Positions 51,644 to 61,394 of a DNA stretch of 64,000 nucleotides are shown here, piece by piece. Under the pieces are notes generated by a model, which was given only the letters and a program-made list of their open reading frames with translations, made no database searches and was not told where the DNA came from. The stretch is from Desulfarculales bacterium UBA702 (GTDB lineage: Bacteria; Desulfobacterota; Syntrophobacteria; Syntrophobacterales; Syntrophobacteraceae), in assembly GCA_002298165.1 (NCBI GenBank), contig DBMI01000030.1, positions 26,035-90,034 on the forward strand, in the 5' to 3' direction. A program made the translations under genes and the position numbers. Positions within the stretch are counted from its first letter, which is position 1. Each line of letters starts with the position of its first letter.

Positions 51644-54600
51644 GTGCCCGAAGGGGTGAGCCCAAAACTTTCGTTATCTGATTTTGTTGATTCCACCGTC
51701 TCGCGTATTGCAAGGGATAGTGGAGAAGGCAAATCATCGGTTTCCCGCAAATCCGGCAGCAGCGAGCAGCGTCTCAGGGAACGTCTTGAACTGGCACTCG
51801 AAGCATCCGGGCTTGGCATGTTCGACATCTGCCTGCAAACCGGGAGATGCATTACGAACCGGGGCTGCATGAAGATCCTCGGGTACGGTGAAGAAGGACT
51901 TCCTACCACCGTCGATGACTGCAAAAGATTGGTTTGCCCCGAGGACCTGCCCCTGCTGCTCGAAATGTTTCAGCTCCATTTACAGGGCAAATTATCTGAG
52001 GTCGAATGCGAATACCGCCTTCTTCACCGCTCTGGGACATGGATCAGGGTGCTCAGCCGTGGCAAGGTCGTGGAGTGGTCTGACCGAGACGAACCAGTGT
52101 GGTTTTCCGGCACGATCCTTGAGGTCAGCACCATAAAACGAGCCGATTCACCAGGTGCGGAGCACGGCAAAGAGAAATACTTCTCCATCGTACCTCCTAA
52201 TCCCACGGGGAGACAGGCAGGAGATCCCGATCTTTTCCAATTCCTTCTGGATTCCATCCCATGTCCTGTCTTTTACAAAGATACTGAAGGCGTTTTCCTT
52301 GGATGCAACTCAGCCTTTGAGGAATTTTTTGGCTACAGCAGAAACGAACTCGTTGGAAGATCCTCCTACCAACTTTCGCCCCCTGATATTGCGCGCGTCT
52401 ATCGGGAAACGGACATGAACCTGCTGCGCAGCGGCGGTGGCGATCAAATCTATGAACTCCAGGTGCCCTATCCGCAAGGCGACCGTCAAATGATGTTCAA
52501 AAAAACGGTCTTCGGGAGTCCGGAGGCCGCCGGTTTCGTCGGCGTGCTAACCGACATTACCGATTTGAGGAAGACTGAGGCGGACTTGAGGGAGAGTGAG
52601 CGACGTTACAGGGAGGTGGTAGAAAACGCCCAGAGCATCATTATCAGAACTGATCCCATTGGCAATATCATTTTCGTCAATGAATTCGCCCAGGAATTCT
52701 TCGGCTATCCGGAACGCGAGTTGGTGGGCAGAAACATTATAGCCCTCTTCCCGCCGACGGCGGAATATAGCCCGGATTATTTCGGCAATACCCTCGATGT
52801 TGCCAATCGCAACTCGAGGCGAATCCCGGATGGTGAATGTGAAAACATCCGGAAGAATGACGAACTGGTCTGGGTCGACTGGAAAAACAGGAGAATTATT
52901 GATGATGATTGGCGCATCAGGGAAATCCTGTGCGTCGGAAGCGACATAACTGATATCAAGCGTGTAGAAGACGAATTGAGGCGCAAAAACCAGGCACTCT
53001 CCTGGGAAGTGGAAGTAAACTCCACAATGGCCGAGTTGTCCCGCAGGCTTATGGAATTGGACTCGCTCGATGATATAGCCATACTGGTACTCGAAAATGC
53101 TAAAAGACTCACCCACAGCCCTCTTGGATTCATCGGCCATATCGACCTTGAAACAGGAACCATTGTCTCTCCGGCATTTGTGGGGGAAGATGTTTATCCA
53201 TCCTGCGATGGCGATCTGCTGAAAGCTTTTCAGGATTTGTCACAGTGGACTGCTTCCCGCTATGAAATCTTGCTGGCTAACGAATTGCACGATCCGGCGC
53301 TTCTTAGTTTATCCAGCCACGGGCATTTTCCACTCTTCAGAGTGCTCTCCGTTCCAGCCATAGCAAAAGACAAGATGGTCGGCCGGATAGTTCTGGCAAA
53401 TTCAGTCCGTGATTACACAGAACACGACGCAGCGCTGCTCCAGGGCCTGGCCGCCATCTACGCCATGGCTGCGCAGAACTTAAGGGCGGCGCACGACCTC
53501 CAGCGCACCAACGAATATCTTGAAAACATCCTCGAAAGCTCTCCCGATGCGATAGGAATCGTGGACCGCCGTGGTAAATTCATTGGTTGGAACAGGATGG
53601 CTTGTAATCTTTACGGCCATACTTTCGAGGAAATAGAAGGAAAATCCGCTTACGAGATGTATGCGGACAAAGCTGAACTTGACAGGATGCTTGCCGAATT
53701 GCGCGCTCAGGGGACGATAAACAAACATGAAATCCATATACGACGCAAGGACGGTCAGGTCGGACTCTACGAGCTTTCAATAGCACTTCTCAAGGACAGG
53801 GCCGGCAAAGTTTTCGGAAGCGTATGCCTGTCACGCGATCCAAGCCCACTGAAAAAGATAGTCGATGACCTTCGCAGCGAAATCGAATTAAGACTCGAGA
53901 CCGAAGAAGCCCTTCGAAACTCGGAGGCGATCTCGCGCGAAAAGGAAAGAAAATATCGCAACCTCTTCCAGGAATACCACGCCCTTCTCGACGCGATCCC
54001 CGACCGCCTGCTTCTCATTGACCGCAGCAAAAGGGTTGTGTGGGCAAACCGGGCCGCCGCAGCCGAGATTCAGAAGGAAGACGAAATTACATCCCTCATC
54101 GGGACGCTTTGTTATGAGCAGTGGCATGAACTCGAAAAACCGTGCGAAGGTTGCCCCATCGATGAGGTATTCGCTACCGGGCATGCCGCTGACGGTGAAA
54201 TATCAACCCCTGACGGCCGTACCCTCGAGGTCAGGTCTGTTCCCGTAAAGGATGAGCAGGGGAACACTATCCATGCAATTAACCTCACCAGGGACCTCAC
54301 CGATTACCGAAAATTGGAGAGGCAAATTCGACATGGCCAGAAAATGGAGGCAATCGGAACACTTGCCGGAGGGATCGCGCATGATTTTAACAATATTCTC
54401 GGAATAATCCTTGGGTACTCCGAGTTGGCACTGACTGGGACAGCCAGAGATACGAGCGTTTACTACCAGCTCGAACAAGTCCAGAAGGCGATCTACCGGG
54501 CCAAGGAACTCGTGAAGCAAATTCTTACCTTCAGCCGGCACAGCGACCCGGTTTCGAGGCCCGTGCGTCTCAGCTCGATAATGCTTGAAACATATAAACT

Positions 54601-55465
54601 GCTCCGGGCCGCGGTACCTTCCGTAATAGAAATCAAGCAGGTAATAGAACCGGCCGCGGAAAGCGAACTCATTCAGGCCGATCCGACACAAGTACAACAG
54701 GTTTTAATGAACCTTTGCACCAATGCCATCCATGCGATGCGGGAGCGTGGAGGAACTCTGCACATCGGCCTTTCGCAGAAAGTACTATCGCAAGGCGAAA
54801 TCGACCAGCCCGATCTCCATCCCGGCCACTATTCCTGCCTGACCGTGAGCGATACCGGGCATGGAATGACCCAGGCCACCATGGAAAGAATTTTCGAACC
54901 CTTCTTCTCAACCAAGGGTCCCGGCGAAGGAACCGGAATGGGCCTTTCAGTCGTATACGGAATTGTGAAAAGCCATAATGGAGCGATCAAGGTTTCAAGC
55001 TGCAAAGACAGCGGCACCGAATTCCGCGTCTATTTCCCTTCATGCAGGCATACGACCGCCGTGGGTGAAAAGCATTTAAGGCCGCTTGTAAATGGCGCGG
55101 AGACAATTCTTCTGGTCGATGATGAGCCGGAACTTGTGGACGTGGGGAAAAAGCTGCTTGAAAATCTCGGTTACCGTGTTTTCCCAAGCATTGGCGCTCT
55201 TCACGCACTCGAGATGTTCCGCTCTGACCCGGGCAAGTTCGATCTCGTCCTGACCGACTTCACAATGCCCTACATGACAGGTATAGAACTGGCCCAAAAG
55301 CTTCTCGATATCCGGCAGGACATACCCATAATACTCGTCACCGGCTTCAGCGAAACCGTGTCGGCCGACCAGTCTTACAAGATGGGGATTCGGGAATTTC
55401 TGATGAAGCCGCTGATAAACGAAGAATTATCGCACTGTATCCGAAGGGTACTTGATTTCAGTTGA
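51644..55465 (+). CDS. Hybrid sensor histidine kinase with PAS, GAF and REC domains
   Basis: A 1273-residue soluble kinase. From N to C: PAS domains at about 45-150, 190-310, 316-432, a GAF at about 470-600, PAS at 621-735 and 776-880, then DHp with the H-box AGGIAHDFNNILGIILGYSE (His about 911), HATPase (about 1010-1125; DPTQVQQVLMNLCTNAI, GTGMGLSVVYGI) and a receiver with phospho-Asp in LVLTDFTMPYMTG (about 1203). The last PAS contains a Cys cluster (CYEQWHELEKPCEGCP) that may bind a metal or sense redox. No membrane segment is present, so it senses an internal signal. GTG 51644 is selected by GGGAG spacing. Confidence 0.93.
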   Translation: MPEGVSPKLSLSDFVDSTVSRIARDSGEGKSSVSRKSGSSEQRLRERLELALEASGLGMFDICLQTGRCITNRGCMKILGYGEEGLPTTVDDCKRLVCPEDLPLLLEMFQLHLQGKLSEVECEYRLLHRSGTWIRVLSRGKVVEWSDRDEPVWFSGTILEVSTIKRADSPGAEHGKEKYFSIVPPNPTGRQAGDPDLFQFLLDSIPCPVFYKDTEGVFLGCNSAFEEFFGYSRNELVGRSSYQLSPPDIARVYRETDMNLLRSGGGDQIYELQVPYPQGDRQMMFKKTVFGSPEAAGFVGVLTDITDLRKTEADLRESERRYREVVENAQSIIIRTDPIGNIIFVNEFAQEFFGYPERELVGRNIIALFPPTAEYSPDYFGNTLDVANRNSRRIPDGECENIRKNDELVWVDWKNRRIIDDDWRIREILCVGSDITDIKRVEDELRRKNQALSWEVEVNSTMAELSRRLMELDSLDDIAILVLENAKRLTHSPLGFIGHIDLETGTIVSPAFVGEDVYPSCDGDLLKAFQDLSQWTASRYEILLANELHDPALLSLSSHGHFPLFRVLSVPAIAKDKMVGRIVLANSVRDYTEHDAALLQGLAAIYAMAAQNLRAAHDLQRTNEYLENILESSPDAIGIVDRRGKFIGWNRMACNLYGHTFEEIEGKSAYEMYADKAELDRMLAELRAQGTINKHEIHIRRKDGQVGLYELSIALLKDRAGKVFGSVCLSRDPSPLKKIVDDLRSEIELRLETEEALRNSEAISREKERKYRNLFQEYHALLDAIPDRLLLIDRSKRVVWANRAAAAEIQKEDEITSLIGTLCYEQWHELEKPCEGCPIDEVFATGHAADGEISTPDGRTLEVRSVPVKDEQGNTIHAINLTRDLTDYRKLERQIRHGQKMEAIGTLAGGIAHDFNNILGIILGYSELALTGTARDTSVYYQLEQVQKAIYRAKELVKQILTFSRHSDPVSRPVRLSSIMLETYKLLRAAVPSVIEIKQVIEPAAESELIQADPTQVQQVLMNLCTNAIHAMRERGGTLHIGLSQKVLSQGEIDQPDLHPGHYSCLTVSDTGHGMTQATMERIFEPFFSTKGPGEGTGMGLSVVYGIVKSHNGAIKVSSCKDSGTEFRVYFPSCRHTTAVGEKHLRPLVNGAETILLVDDEPELVDVGKKLLENLGYRVFPSIGALHALEMFRSDPGKFDLVLTDFTMPYMTGIELAQKLLDIRQDIPIILVTGFSETVSADQSYKMGIREFLMKPLINEELSHCIRRVLDFS

Positions 55466-55483
55466 CCGGCGCAGGCAATCCGC

Positions 55484-56473
55484 CTAGGGAATCAGCATCT
55501 GCTTGAAATCGTCCTTGTTCCGCGCTTCAGCGGCAACTATTCCGCTTTGCTTTTCATACTTCCACTCTATACGGGTGGTACTATTTCCGGGAATATGACT
55601 GTAGGAGGAAACGATCTCAGCGGCTGTTTTCAGATCTTGAAGCGGTTGAGGAGAGGAAAATATAACTCCCGTGGCGCCTGGGTGATCAGCGGGGTGCAGC
55701 AAAACTTCACCTTCGCCCGCCAATTCTTCCAGCTTTAGATTATCGCCCTCATTGCGCCCCACCATGCACATACTCTGACCCGGCAAAATGAAGGCACGCC
55801 CGCATTTCATTATCTCGATTTCACGTACCAACGCTTCTGGATTAATTCGGAACAGCTCTCGAAGCCTGTTCGAGAAGCCTTCCACCGTCAACAGGCAGCC
55901 GCCTCCAGGCTGAGGGTAGTCCTTGATGCCGAGAGAGTGAGCCAATTCTTTCTGGCGCTTACGCGAACGCCCCTGAATATCGAGCAAACGCGCTCGATCC
56001 ACCAACCCGTTCTCCTCAACCAGAGTTGCGGGAAGGAGTTTCGCACTGAGCGGGCGGAGGATTCGTCCTGAAAATCCCGAGAGTTTCTCGACGCTTCTCA
56101 TCGCGTCGCGTCGCTGGCTCATTGGCCGCTGCCCTAAAACCTCACCGGTAAAAAGAAAATCCGCGCCGTGCTCTTCCATGATTTTCCCAGCTTCATTCAA
56201 CATAAGCCCGTGGCAGTCGATGCACGGATTCATTTGGCTGCCGTAGCCATATCTGGGATTTTTGAGCATCTTCAGGTGCCTCTCCGAAATATCCAGAGCA
56301 AGCATCGGAATTCCGATTCTTTCTCCCGCAGCAAAACCTTTGGCTGCGCCGAAAAATGGCGTGACGAAGGTAAGTCCGAGAACATCGATACCAAGCTCGA
56401 CAAGAACTTTTGCCGCCAGCATGCTGTCCAGACCGCCGGAAAGGAGCCCTATTCCCTTGACCCTCTTACTCAT
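55484..56473 (-). CDS. PP-loop ATPase (ThiI/MnmA-like sulfur-transfer protein)
   Basis: A 329-residue cytoplasmic protein with an N-type ATP pyrophosphatase loop SGGLDS (12-17) and a Cys pair in MNPCIDCHGLM (C84, C87), a pattern shared with tRNA thiolation enzymes that activate a substrate as adenylate before sulfur insertion. The middle part has GEVLGQRPMSQRRDAMRSVE and KDYPQPGGGCLLTVEGFSNR (another Cys). The C-terminal 130 residues, ALVREIEIMKCGRAFILPGQ then VGRNEGDNLKLEE, resemble an RNA-associated NFACT-R-like module. The ATG at 56473 overlaps the larE stop by eight bases. It may thiolate a tRNA; the exact product is unknown. Confidence 0.8.
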   Translation of the reverse strand: MSKRVKGIGLLSGGLDSMLAAKVLVELGIDVLGLTFVTPFFGAAKGFAAGERIGIPMLALDISERHLKMLKNPRYGYGSQMNPCIDCHGLMLNEAGKIMEEHGADFLFTGEVLGQRPMSQRRDAMRSVEKLSGFSGRILRPLSAKLLPATLVEENGLVDRARLLDIQGRSRKRQKELAHSLGIKDYPQPGGGCLLTVEGFSNRLRELFRINPEALVREIEIMKCGRAFILPGQSMCMVGRNEGDNLKLEELAGEGEVLLHPADHPGATGVIFSSPQPLQDLKTAAEIVSSYSHIPGNSTTRIEWKYEKQSGIVAAEARNKDDFKQMLIP

Positions 56474-57287
56474 GGGCAAGATCCTTATCCCAGCTTCCAC
56501 TTCGAAACCCGGCAAGGTCAATGGACGTATAAACGAAACCGAGTTCAGCGAACTTTTTGATTATCAGGGCGCTGGTCCCTGGTTCCATTATCTTTCCGAA
56601 ATCGTAGTGCTCCGCCTCAATCCTGGCAAGATCACCATGGCAGCGAACCCTCACCTGGGCACAGCCCAGATTGTGCAGCAAGTCTTCGGCTTTTTCGATC
56701 TTTTCGAGGAGTTCCCTGGACAGGGCAGATCCATATGGGACTCGAGTTGCCAGGCAGGACTGCGACGGTTTGTTCCAGTTCGATATGCCAGCCTCTCGGC
56801 TCAAAAGGCGAATTTCGTCCTTCATCAGACCAGCGGCCGCAAGCGGGCTGATTACTCCAAGCTCGCTGAGTGCCTTCTTTCCCGGACGATAACCCCCTGC
56901 ATCGCCGGCATGGGAACCATCAACAACGCCCAGGCAGCCAAGCTCATCGGCACGAGAAATGATGCGGCTGAAAACCTCTTTTTTGCAGTGATAACAGCGA
57001 TCCACTGGATTTGCTCTTACCGCCGCCGAATCCAGAGGGTCGAATGAAAGGATTTCCAGCGATAAATTGAGTTCTTTGGCCGTTCGCAACGCATTTTCCC
57101 GCTCCAGTGCAGAAATAAATACCGTGTCGGCGAAAAGAGCGGTTATTTCCTTGCCAAGCCTCTCTCTGAGGTACCAGGCGATAAATGTGCTGTCTACTCC
57201 ACCGGAGTATGCTACTCCGATTTTATCCATATTTTCGACAGAGCGCCCGATCTCCAGGCATTTACCGTCGAGTATTGCCGCATTCAT
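56466..57287 (-). CDS. larE: LarE, ATP-dependent sacrificial sulfur transferase
   Basis: A 273-residue enzyme. It has the PP-loop AYSGGVDSTF (28-33) and the LarE Cys in QSCLATRVPYG (Cys178), which in characterised enzymes gives up its own sulfur to the nickel-pincer cofactor precursor. CYHCKKEVF (C98, C101) is also present; some LarE types instead carry a [4Fe-4S] cluster with three cysteines, so the type here is open. In lactate racemase maturation LarE works with LarB and LarC, neither of which is in the window. It lies between HcyS and a PP-loop protein, five bases from the first, which suggests another sulfur-delivery role. Confidence 0.88.
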   Translation of the reverse strand: MNAAILDGKCLEIGRSVENMDKIGVAYSGGVDSTFIAWYLRERLGKEITALFADTVFISALERENALRTAKELNLSLEILSFDPLDSAAVRANPVDRCYHCKKEVFSRIISRADELGCLGVVDGSHAGDAGGYRPGKKALSELGVISPLAAAGLMKDEIRLLSREAGISNWNKPSQSCLATRVPYGSALSRELLEKIEKAEDLLHNLGCAQVRVRCHGDLARIEAEHYDFGKIMEPGTSALIIKKFAELGFVYTSIDLAGFRSGSWDKDLAHE

Positions 57288-57292
57288 TCAGT

Positions 57293-58483
57293 TCAAGCCT
57301 TTTTAGCCCCGGAAGAAGTTTGCGCATCCCTGGGTACCGAGGGCAGGAGTTTCTGGGGCTCTCCGATTAAAAAATCTCCCTTTTCAATCCATTCCTTCAG
57401 GACCGATGCTATTTCCTTTGCGCGAACATAGCTGGAAAGCGGCACGGTCGGGACTTCCACTCCATCGACCTGGATAGAGCCAGAGAGGAGTTCTTCGTAG
57501 TTCACCTCGCGAATAGGTGCAGATCGCGTGAAGCTGTAATCCTTTACCTGGGTGACTATATCGCGATTGGAAACCGAGGTAAAAACCGCCATTTCCTCAT
57601 CGAGGATCGGGATGGGAATGCCAATCCCAACAGCAAGCGAGCAACCATATCCAAGCAAACTCGTGCCGATGAGCCATCTCGGACTCATTTCCTTGAGGTC
57701 GCCAACCACCATAAGGGTACCGGCTGGACTCCGCGGCACTCCGTTTTCCGTGCGAGGCGTCTCCGGTTTGTGCTGCGACCCGTGCCAGACGACAAATCCC
57801 TGGGCTCCGCCCAGGAAAATGCGGGTCCCGAGACCAATAGTGCGGTAGTACGGGTCATTTAGCAATGGACTCAACTGGCCGGCAGTCGAGTAGTTTGCAT
57901 TTCCCAGTTGAGGTTTCAGGGTTCCCATGTATGTGTAGATAGTCTTCTTCGACAGGTTTACGGCACAATTATAGTTCTGATAAGCATTTCTGGGATTACA
58001 CAGGACAGCATAGGGCAAATCTTTCAGTGTCAGGTCCATCTCGACATAGCGGTTCGGATAGCAGTCGGTGCCGTAAGCCTCTGCGCGCAGCCTTACTTTT
58101 TTGCCGCTCACCAGGTCATGAATTACATGCCCGCCGCCATAATCGAAGGTCCCGGGGTGAATCTTGTTAAGCGGATCGTCCTCAACAGGTTCGGTGGCGC
58201 CGAGGTATGTATCCACAGCGGCGAGCCCACCATAGGCTGGAACATCATTGAGCCACACCCTGGCAGCTTTTATGGGAGGATTGGTATGGCCGAAGTTAAT
58301 GAAAACACCCGAAGAACACATTGGGGCGAAAGTACCCGTGGTTACCACATCAACTTCTTTGGCAGCCGCGTTTGGTCCTTTCTTTTTCACTATCCCGATC
58401 ATCTCTTCGGCCGTAACGACTACAGCCTGGCCCTTGGCGATCTTTTCGTTAATTTCCCGGTAGGTTTTCTTAACCGATCCCAT
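57293..58483 (-). CDS. Homocysteine synthase of the DUF39 family (HcyS-like)
   Basis: A 396-residue soluble protein. VVTTGTFAPMCSSGVFINFG, PNRYVEMDLTLKDLPYAVLC, and SFTRSAPIREVNYEELLSGS identify the DUF39/HcyS family. In methanogens and some sulfate reducers this family makes homocysteine from aspartate-semialdehyde and sulfide, by reductive sulfur insertion. CSSG is a likely catalytic Cys (about 57). The usual partner, a NIL-domain ferredoxin, is not seen next to it. It is the first gene of an operon with LarE and the PP-loop protein (gaps 5 and -8 bases). A small GC-rich inverted repeat (CCTC-GCAT-GAGG) with CTTTTTG lies just upstream of its start. Confidence 0.88.
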   Translation of the reverse strand: MGSVKKTYREINEKIAKGQAVVVTAEEMIGIVKKKGPNAAAKEVDVVTTGTFAPMCSSGVFINFGHTNPPIKAARVWLNDVPAYGGLAAVDTYLGATEPVEDDPLNKIHPGTFDYGGGHVIHDLVSGKKVRLRAEAYGTDCYPNRYVEMDLTLKDLPYAVLCNPRNAYQNYNCAVNLSKKTIYTYMGTLKPQLGNANYSTAGQLSPLLNDPYYRTIGLGTRIFLGGAQGFVVWHGSQHKPETPRTENGVPRSPAGTLMVVGDLKEMSPRWLIGTSLLGYGCSLAVGIGIPIPILDEEMAVFTSVSNRDIVTQVKDYSFTRSAPIREVNYEELLSGSIQVDGVEVPTVPLSSYVRAKEIASVLKEWIEKGDFLIGEPQKLLPSVPRDAQTSSGAKKA

Positions 58484-58618
58484 AGCTTGTCACCAGTCCA
58501 TTTTGTTTAAATACAAAAAGCCTCATGCGAGGTAATCCGGAAGGCCTCATAATATCCATTATGGCTCGCCCCGGCAATCCATACTGTTATACTGGGAATT
58601 AGCCCGTCTTGATTAGGC

Positions 58619-59398
58619 TCAGTAGGCGGAAGGAAAGCGGTCGTCAAAGCAGGGTATCAGTTTGCGAAATTCCGCAAGGTCACGCGCGTTGAAATCCGCC
58701 GATATGTTTTCATCCCTTCTTCCGGCGCCGTTCAAAACTTCTCCCAAAGGTGATACCAATGCCGAGCCGCCACCCCAGACAATCTTTTCCCCAAACCCGC
58801 ACCCGTTTGCAGCAACAACAAAAAGCTGATTCTCGACTGCTCTAGCCCTCAGCAGTACCAGCCAGTGTTTTATGCGTACGAGCGGCCAAAGCGCTGAAAC
58901 ACACAGGATCTCGGCACCTTCCAGGGCCATTTTGCGCGCAAGTTCCGGAAATCGCAAATCATAGCAGATCATCACCCCGATCTTGCCGACGCTCGTGTTG
59001 AATACCCCGGTTCTACTACCCCTGCCGAAGTTTTCGTGTTCGCGATGCAGCGAGAACAGATGCACCTTCCTGTAGGTCCCGGCGATTTTGCCATCCGCAT
59101 CGATGACATAACTCGTGTTGTATACGATATCACCGTCGGCTTCCGGAAGGCTGCCGATGATCACCATTCCCTTTTCGCGAGCAATACTTCTGATATGCTC
59201 GACTACTTCAGGGGTCCGTTTGGCCATGGCGGGGAGCACCGGATAGGGAAAAGAGCAGGACCACATTTCCGGCAAAACGGCCAACCGGCAGTTCTTGCCC
59301 GCCAGTTCCGACAAGGCGCGTTCGACAGTCTTCAGGTTCGCGTCTATATCGGCGGCTTTGACTGAGAATTGGCAACAACCTGCTGTCATATCGAGCAT
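58619..59398 (-). CDS. Carbon-nitrogen hydrolase (nitrilase superfamily, omega-amidase-like)
   Basis: A 259-residue amidase with the Glu-Lys-Cys triad: Glu44 (VLPEMW), Lys111 (YRKVHLF) and Cys145 (GVMICYDLRFPEL). Substrate candidates are alpha-keto-glutaramate and similar amides. ATG 59398 has AGGA nine bases upstream, while a TTG at 59404 is too close. It precedes the HcyS gene by 135 bases and may share its transcript, as homocysteine/methionine salvage yields omega-amides; that link is inference. Confidence 0.88.
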   Translation of the reverse strand: MLDMTAGCCQFSVKAADIDANLKTVERALSELAGKNCRLAVLPEMWSCSFPYPVLPAMAKRTPEVVEHIRSIAREKGMVIIGSLPEADGDIVYNTSYVIDADGKIAGTYRKVHLFSLHREHENFGRGSRTGVFNTSVGKIGVMICYDLRFPELARKMALEGAEILCVSALWPLVRIKHWLVLLRARAVENQLFVVAANGCGFGEKIVWGGGSALVSPLGEVLNGAGRRDENISADFNARDLAEFRKLIPCFDDRFPSAY

Positions 59399-59654
59399 GG
59401 ACAATCGTCCTACTGCATTTTTGCGTTGACGGTACCCGAACCGGGCGAACCTGACAGGCCCTATCCACCGACCGAAAGATGATCATATATCATGAATTGA
59501 TGCAAAGTTCTGGTGGAAAAAAATGTCACACCAGGGGACCAGGTTTGGAGTCCCGTTTCAAGCGTGGAAACTGAAATCGCGCCCCTGTTGCGACGCGAGC
59601 GCGATTTAGATGTTTGAGTACACATCTTGAGTTGATGTGACAGAATATCTGAGG

Positions 59655-59882
59655 CTAGGCGGCAACACGCTTTTCATGTGGAGAAGCTCCCGCCTGGATG
59701 TGCTTTTTCAACTGGTCCATCAGCATGGCCAGTTCCTTTTCGCGGTTGTCTTTTACCTTCTTCCAGATATCCTGACAGGGTTTGCAATCAGAGGAATCCT
59801 TCATGTATTTGTCTATTCTGTGGAGTGTCTGGGAGTCCTCAGCTATCATCGTAATTATGTCGTAGTTAGCATCATTCAGCAT
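59655..59882 (-). CDS. Small conserved-type protein with CXXC
   Basis: A 75-residue helical protein starting MLNDANYDIITMIAEDSQTL. It has a CKPC motif (SSDCKPCQDIWKKVKDNREK), then basic helices. AAAGGAGC six bases before the ATG is a strong site. Small proteins of this kind occur in other deltaproteobacteria as far as I recall; function unknown. The 256 bases upstream of the amidase (59399-59654) hold nothing else. Confidence 0.65.
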   Translation of the reverse strand: MLNDANYDIITMIAEDSQTLHRIDKYMKDSSDCKPCQDIWKKVKDNREKELAMLMDQLKKHIQAGASPHEKRVAA

Positions 59883-60060
59883 TTTATCGCTCCTTTAAAG
59901 TATGTTTGGCCGGCCCCTGGGCGGGCAGTCTTTATTTAATCAAATGTTTCAAAAGCTTATCTAAAAGATAAATCCTCAGGATGTCCCATTCACGCCATCG
60001 CCTGTCGGAGTTAAGCAGACTTTGAATCCGCGCTTGTATTTGCGTCTTGGGGATGTTGAT

Positions 60061-60107
60061 AAAAAAATCCCCGCGCGCCTTAGACCGGCTGCCGCGGGGA
60101 CTTTTTT
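60061..60107 (-). terminator. Bidirectional terminator
   Basis: A-run (60061-60067), TCCCCGCG, about 17-base loop with further pairing (CGCC, GGC), CGCGGGGA, then CTTTTTT (to 60107). It ends the transcript of the low-complexity protein gene at 60190 and separates it from the small CXXC gene. Confidence 0.8.
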
Positions 60108-60189
60108 GCTGAAAACCTGCTACACTACATATCCCAGACTTGACTTCTTATCCCAAATTAAATTTTTCTATTCTGACTCCTCTTTCTAT

Positions 60190-60765
60190 TTACTTGGTGG
60201 AGGAAGTCGCCGGATTGCTCGAATTGGTCTTGGTATCGGCGTCCTTTGACTTCTCATGGTTATTTTTCAAAACCTTCGATGAATCGGAACTCACCGAACT
60301 TTTATGTGAATGCGAGGCCTTGTCGGAAGATGCTTTGGCATCCGATCTCATCCCACTTTCATTGTGAGTACCTTTTACATCAGCACCCGATTTAACGGCT
60401 GCACCTTTTTCATCTTTTGCTCCGGCTTCGGACTTACCCTGAACGGTACCCGTTTTGAGATCCGCGCCGCTCTTCGCGGGAGTGTTCTCACTCCTTTTTT
60501 CCGTGCCTGTCATCCTGCTATCGGACCCGTGGTCCGCAGGCATTGACCTGGTTTCGCTTTTCACTTCGCCTCCAGGTTTTGCGGGCACACCCGTTTCACT
60601 CTTGCCGGTGGAACCCGGCAAAGGGGCCTTCTCATCGGCCTTTGGCTGAACTGTCGCCTGTGGACTTAAAGGCTCCTGGGGTTTGGTCTGTTGCGCGAAA
60701 GCCGGGGAAAGTCCTACTGCCATCGCGATAGCTCCTATTCCGATTATCGTCCTTATCTTTTTCAT
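60190..60765 (-). CDS. Exported low-complexity Lys/Ser-rich protein
   Basis: A 191-residue protein with signal peptide KIRTIIGIGAIAMAVGLSPAFA and a mature chain without hydrophobic segments, rich in Lys, Ser, Glu, Gly and Pro (KPQEPLSPQATVQPKADEKA). Loosely repeated GKSE, GADVK and KSGAD elements suggest a disordered, possibly charge-dense periplasmic protein. ATG 60765 lies six bases after AGGAG. Function unknown. Confidence 0.7.
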   Translation of the reverse strand: MKKIRTIIGIGAIAMAVGLSPAFAQQTKPQEPLSPQATVQPKADEKAPLPGSTGKSETGVPAKPGGEVKSETRSMPADHGSDSRMTGTEKRSENTPAKSGADLKTGTVQGKSEAGAKDEKGAAVKSGADVKGTHNESGMRSDAKASSDKASHSHKSSVSSDSSKVLKNNHEKSKDADTKTNSSNPATSSTK

Positions 60766-61394
60766 CATTTTCTCCTGATATACTTCTTTGTACTGGTTGT
60801 CTCCGAGTTGTATTTGGCTCTTACACCCCATCCTTTACGCGGTGCTGCTAAGGAGTCCTTTACATTTCCGCCTCCTCTCCCGTTTCTCTTCTCCGGGAGC
60901 AACTGCTGGAGATTAGCTCCGGATATGCAGTCCGGAGTGAATCGGCCTGAGTCACTTACCCGTGCCTTTCAACCGAGTCGATCTGATATAAGGCATAAGG
61001 CGTGCCAGCCGCGCTCAATAACGGGAAAATATTTTAGCCGCCCGGTGACGCTTGTCTGACAACAATTCGTGACCACCGACGTAGTTAGACAGGCTTTTTT
61101 GCGAAGGACTAAATTACCGGAAATACAAAAATTTTCTCACTTTCATACCTGAATCGCAAAAAATGTATCACCTTTGTTGAAGTGTGGCGGGCAACTGGTC
61201 CGGAGGGCAAGAAAAAAGCCACAAAGCCTTTGTTCCAGGGTGATTGTTTGATATTATGCGCTCGCTTTCAATTCCTGAAAGGCGACAGTTGAATGAAGCG
61301 GGAGAAATGCCTGGCGACAGGCCGTGGAGCCTTCCCCGCGGTGGTGAGAGCACCCGTTTTAAACTGACTTCCTACACAGAGTTCCAGGAAATCC
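60766..61394. other. Intergenic region before the NlpC/P60-like gene
   Basis: About 630 bases between divergent genes. A frame from 61244 to 61462 (MRSLSIPERRQLNEAGEMPG) runs into the next gene in another frame; it has no ribosome-binding site and I do not call it. A direct AAAAA-rich tract lies near 61125. No RNA identified. Confidence 0.4.
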
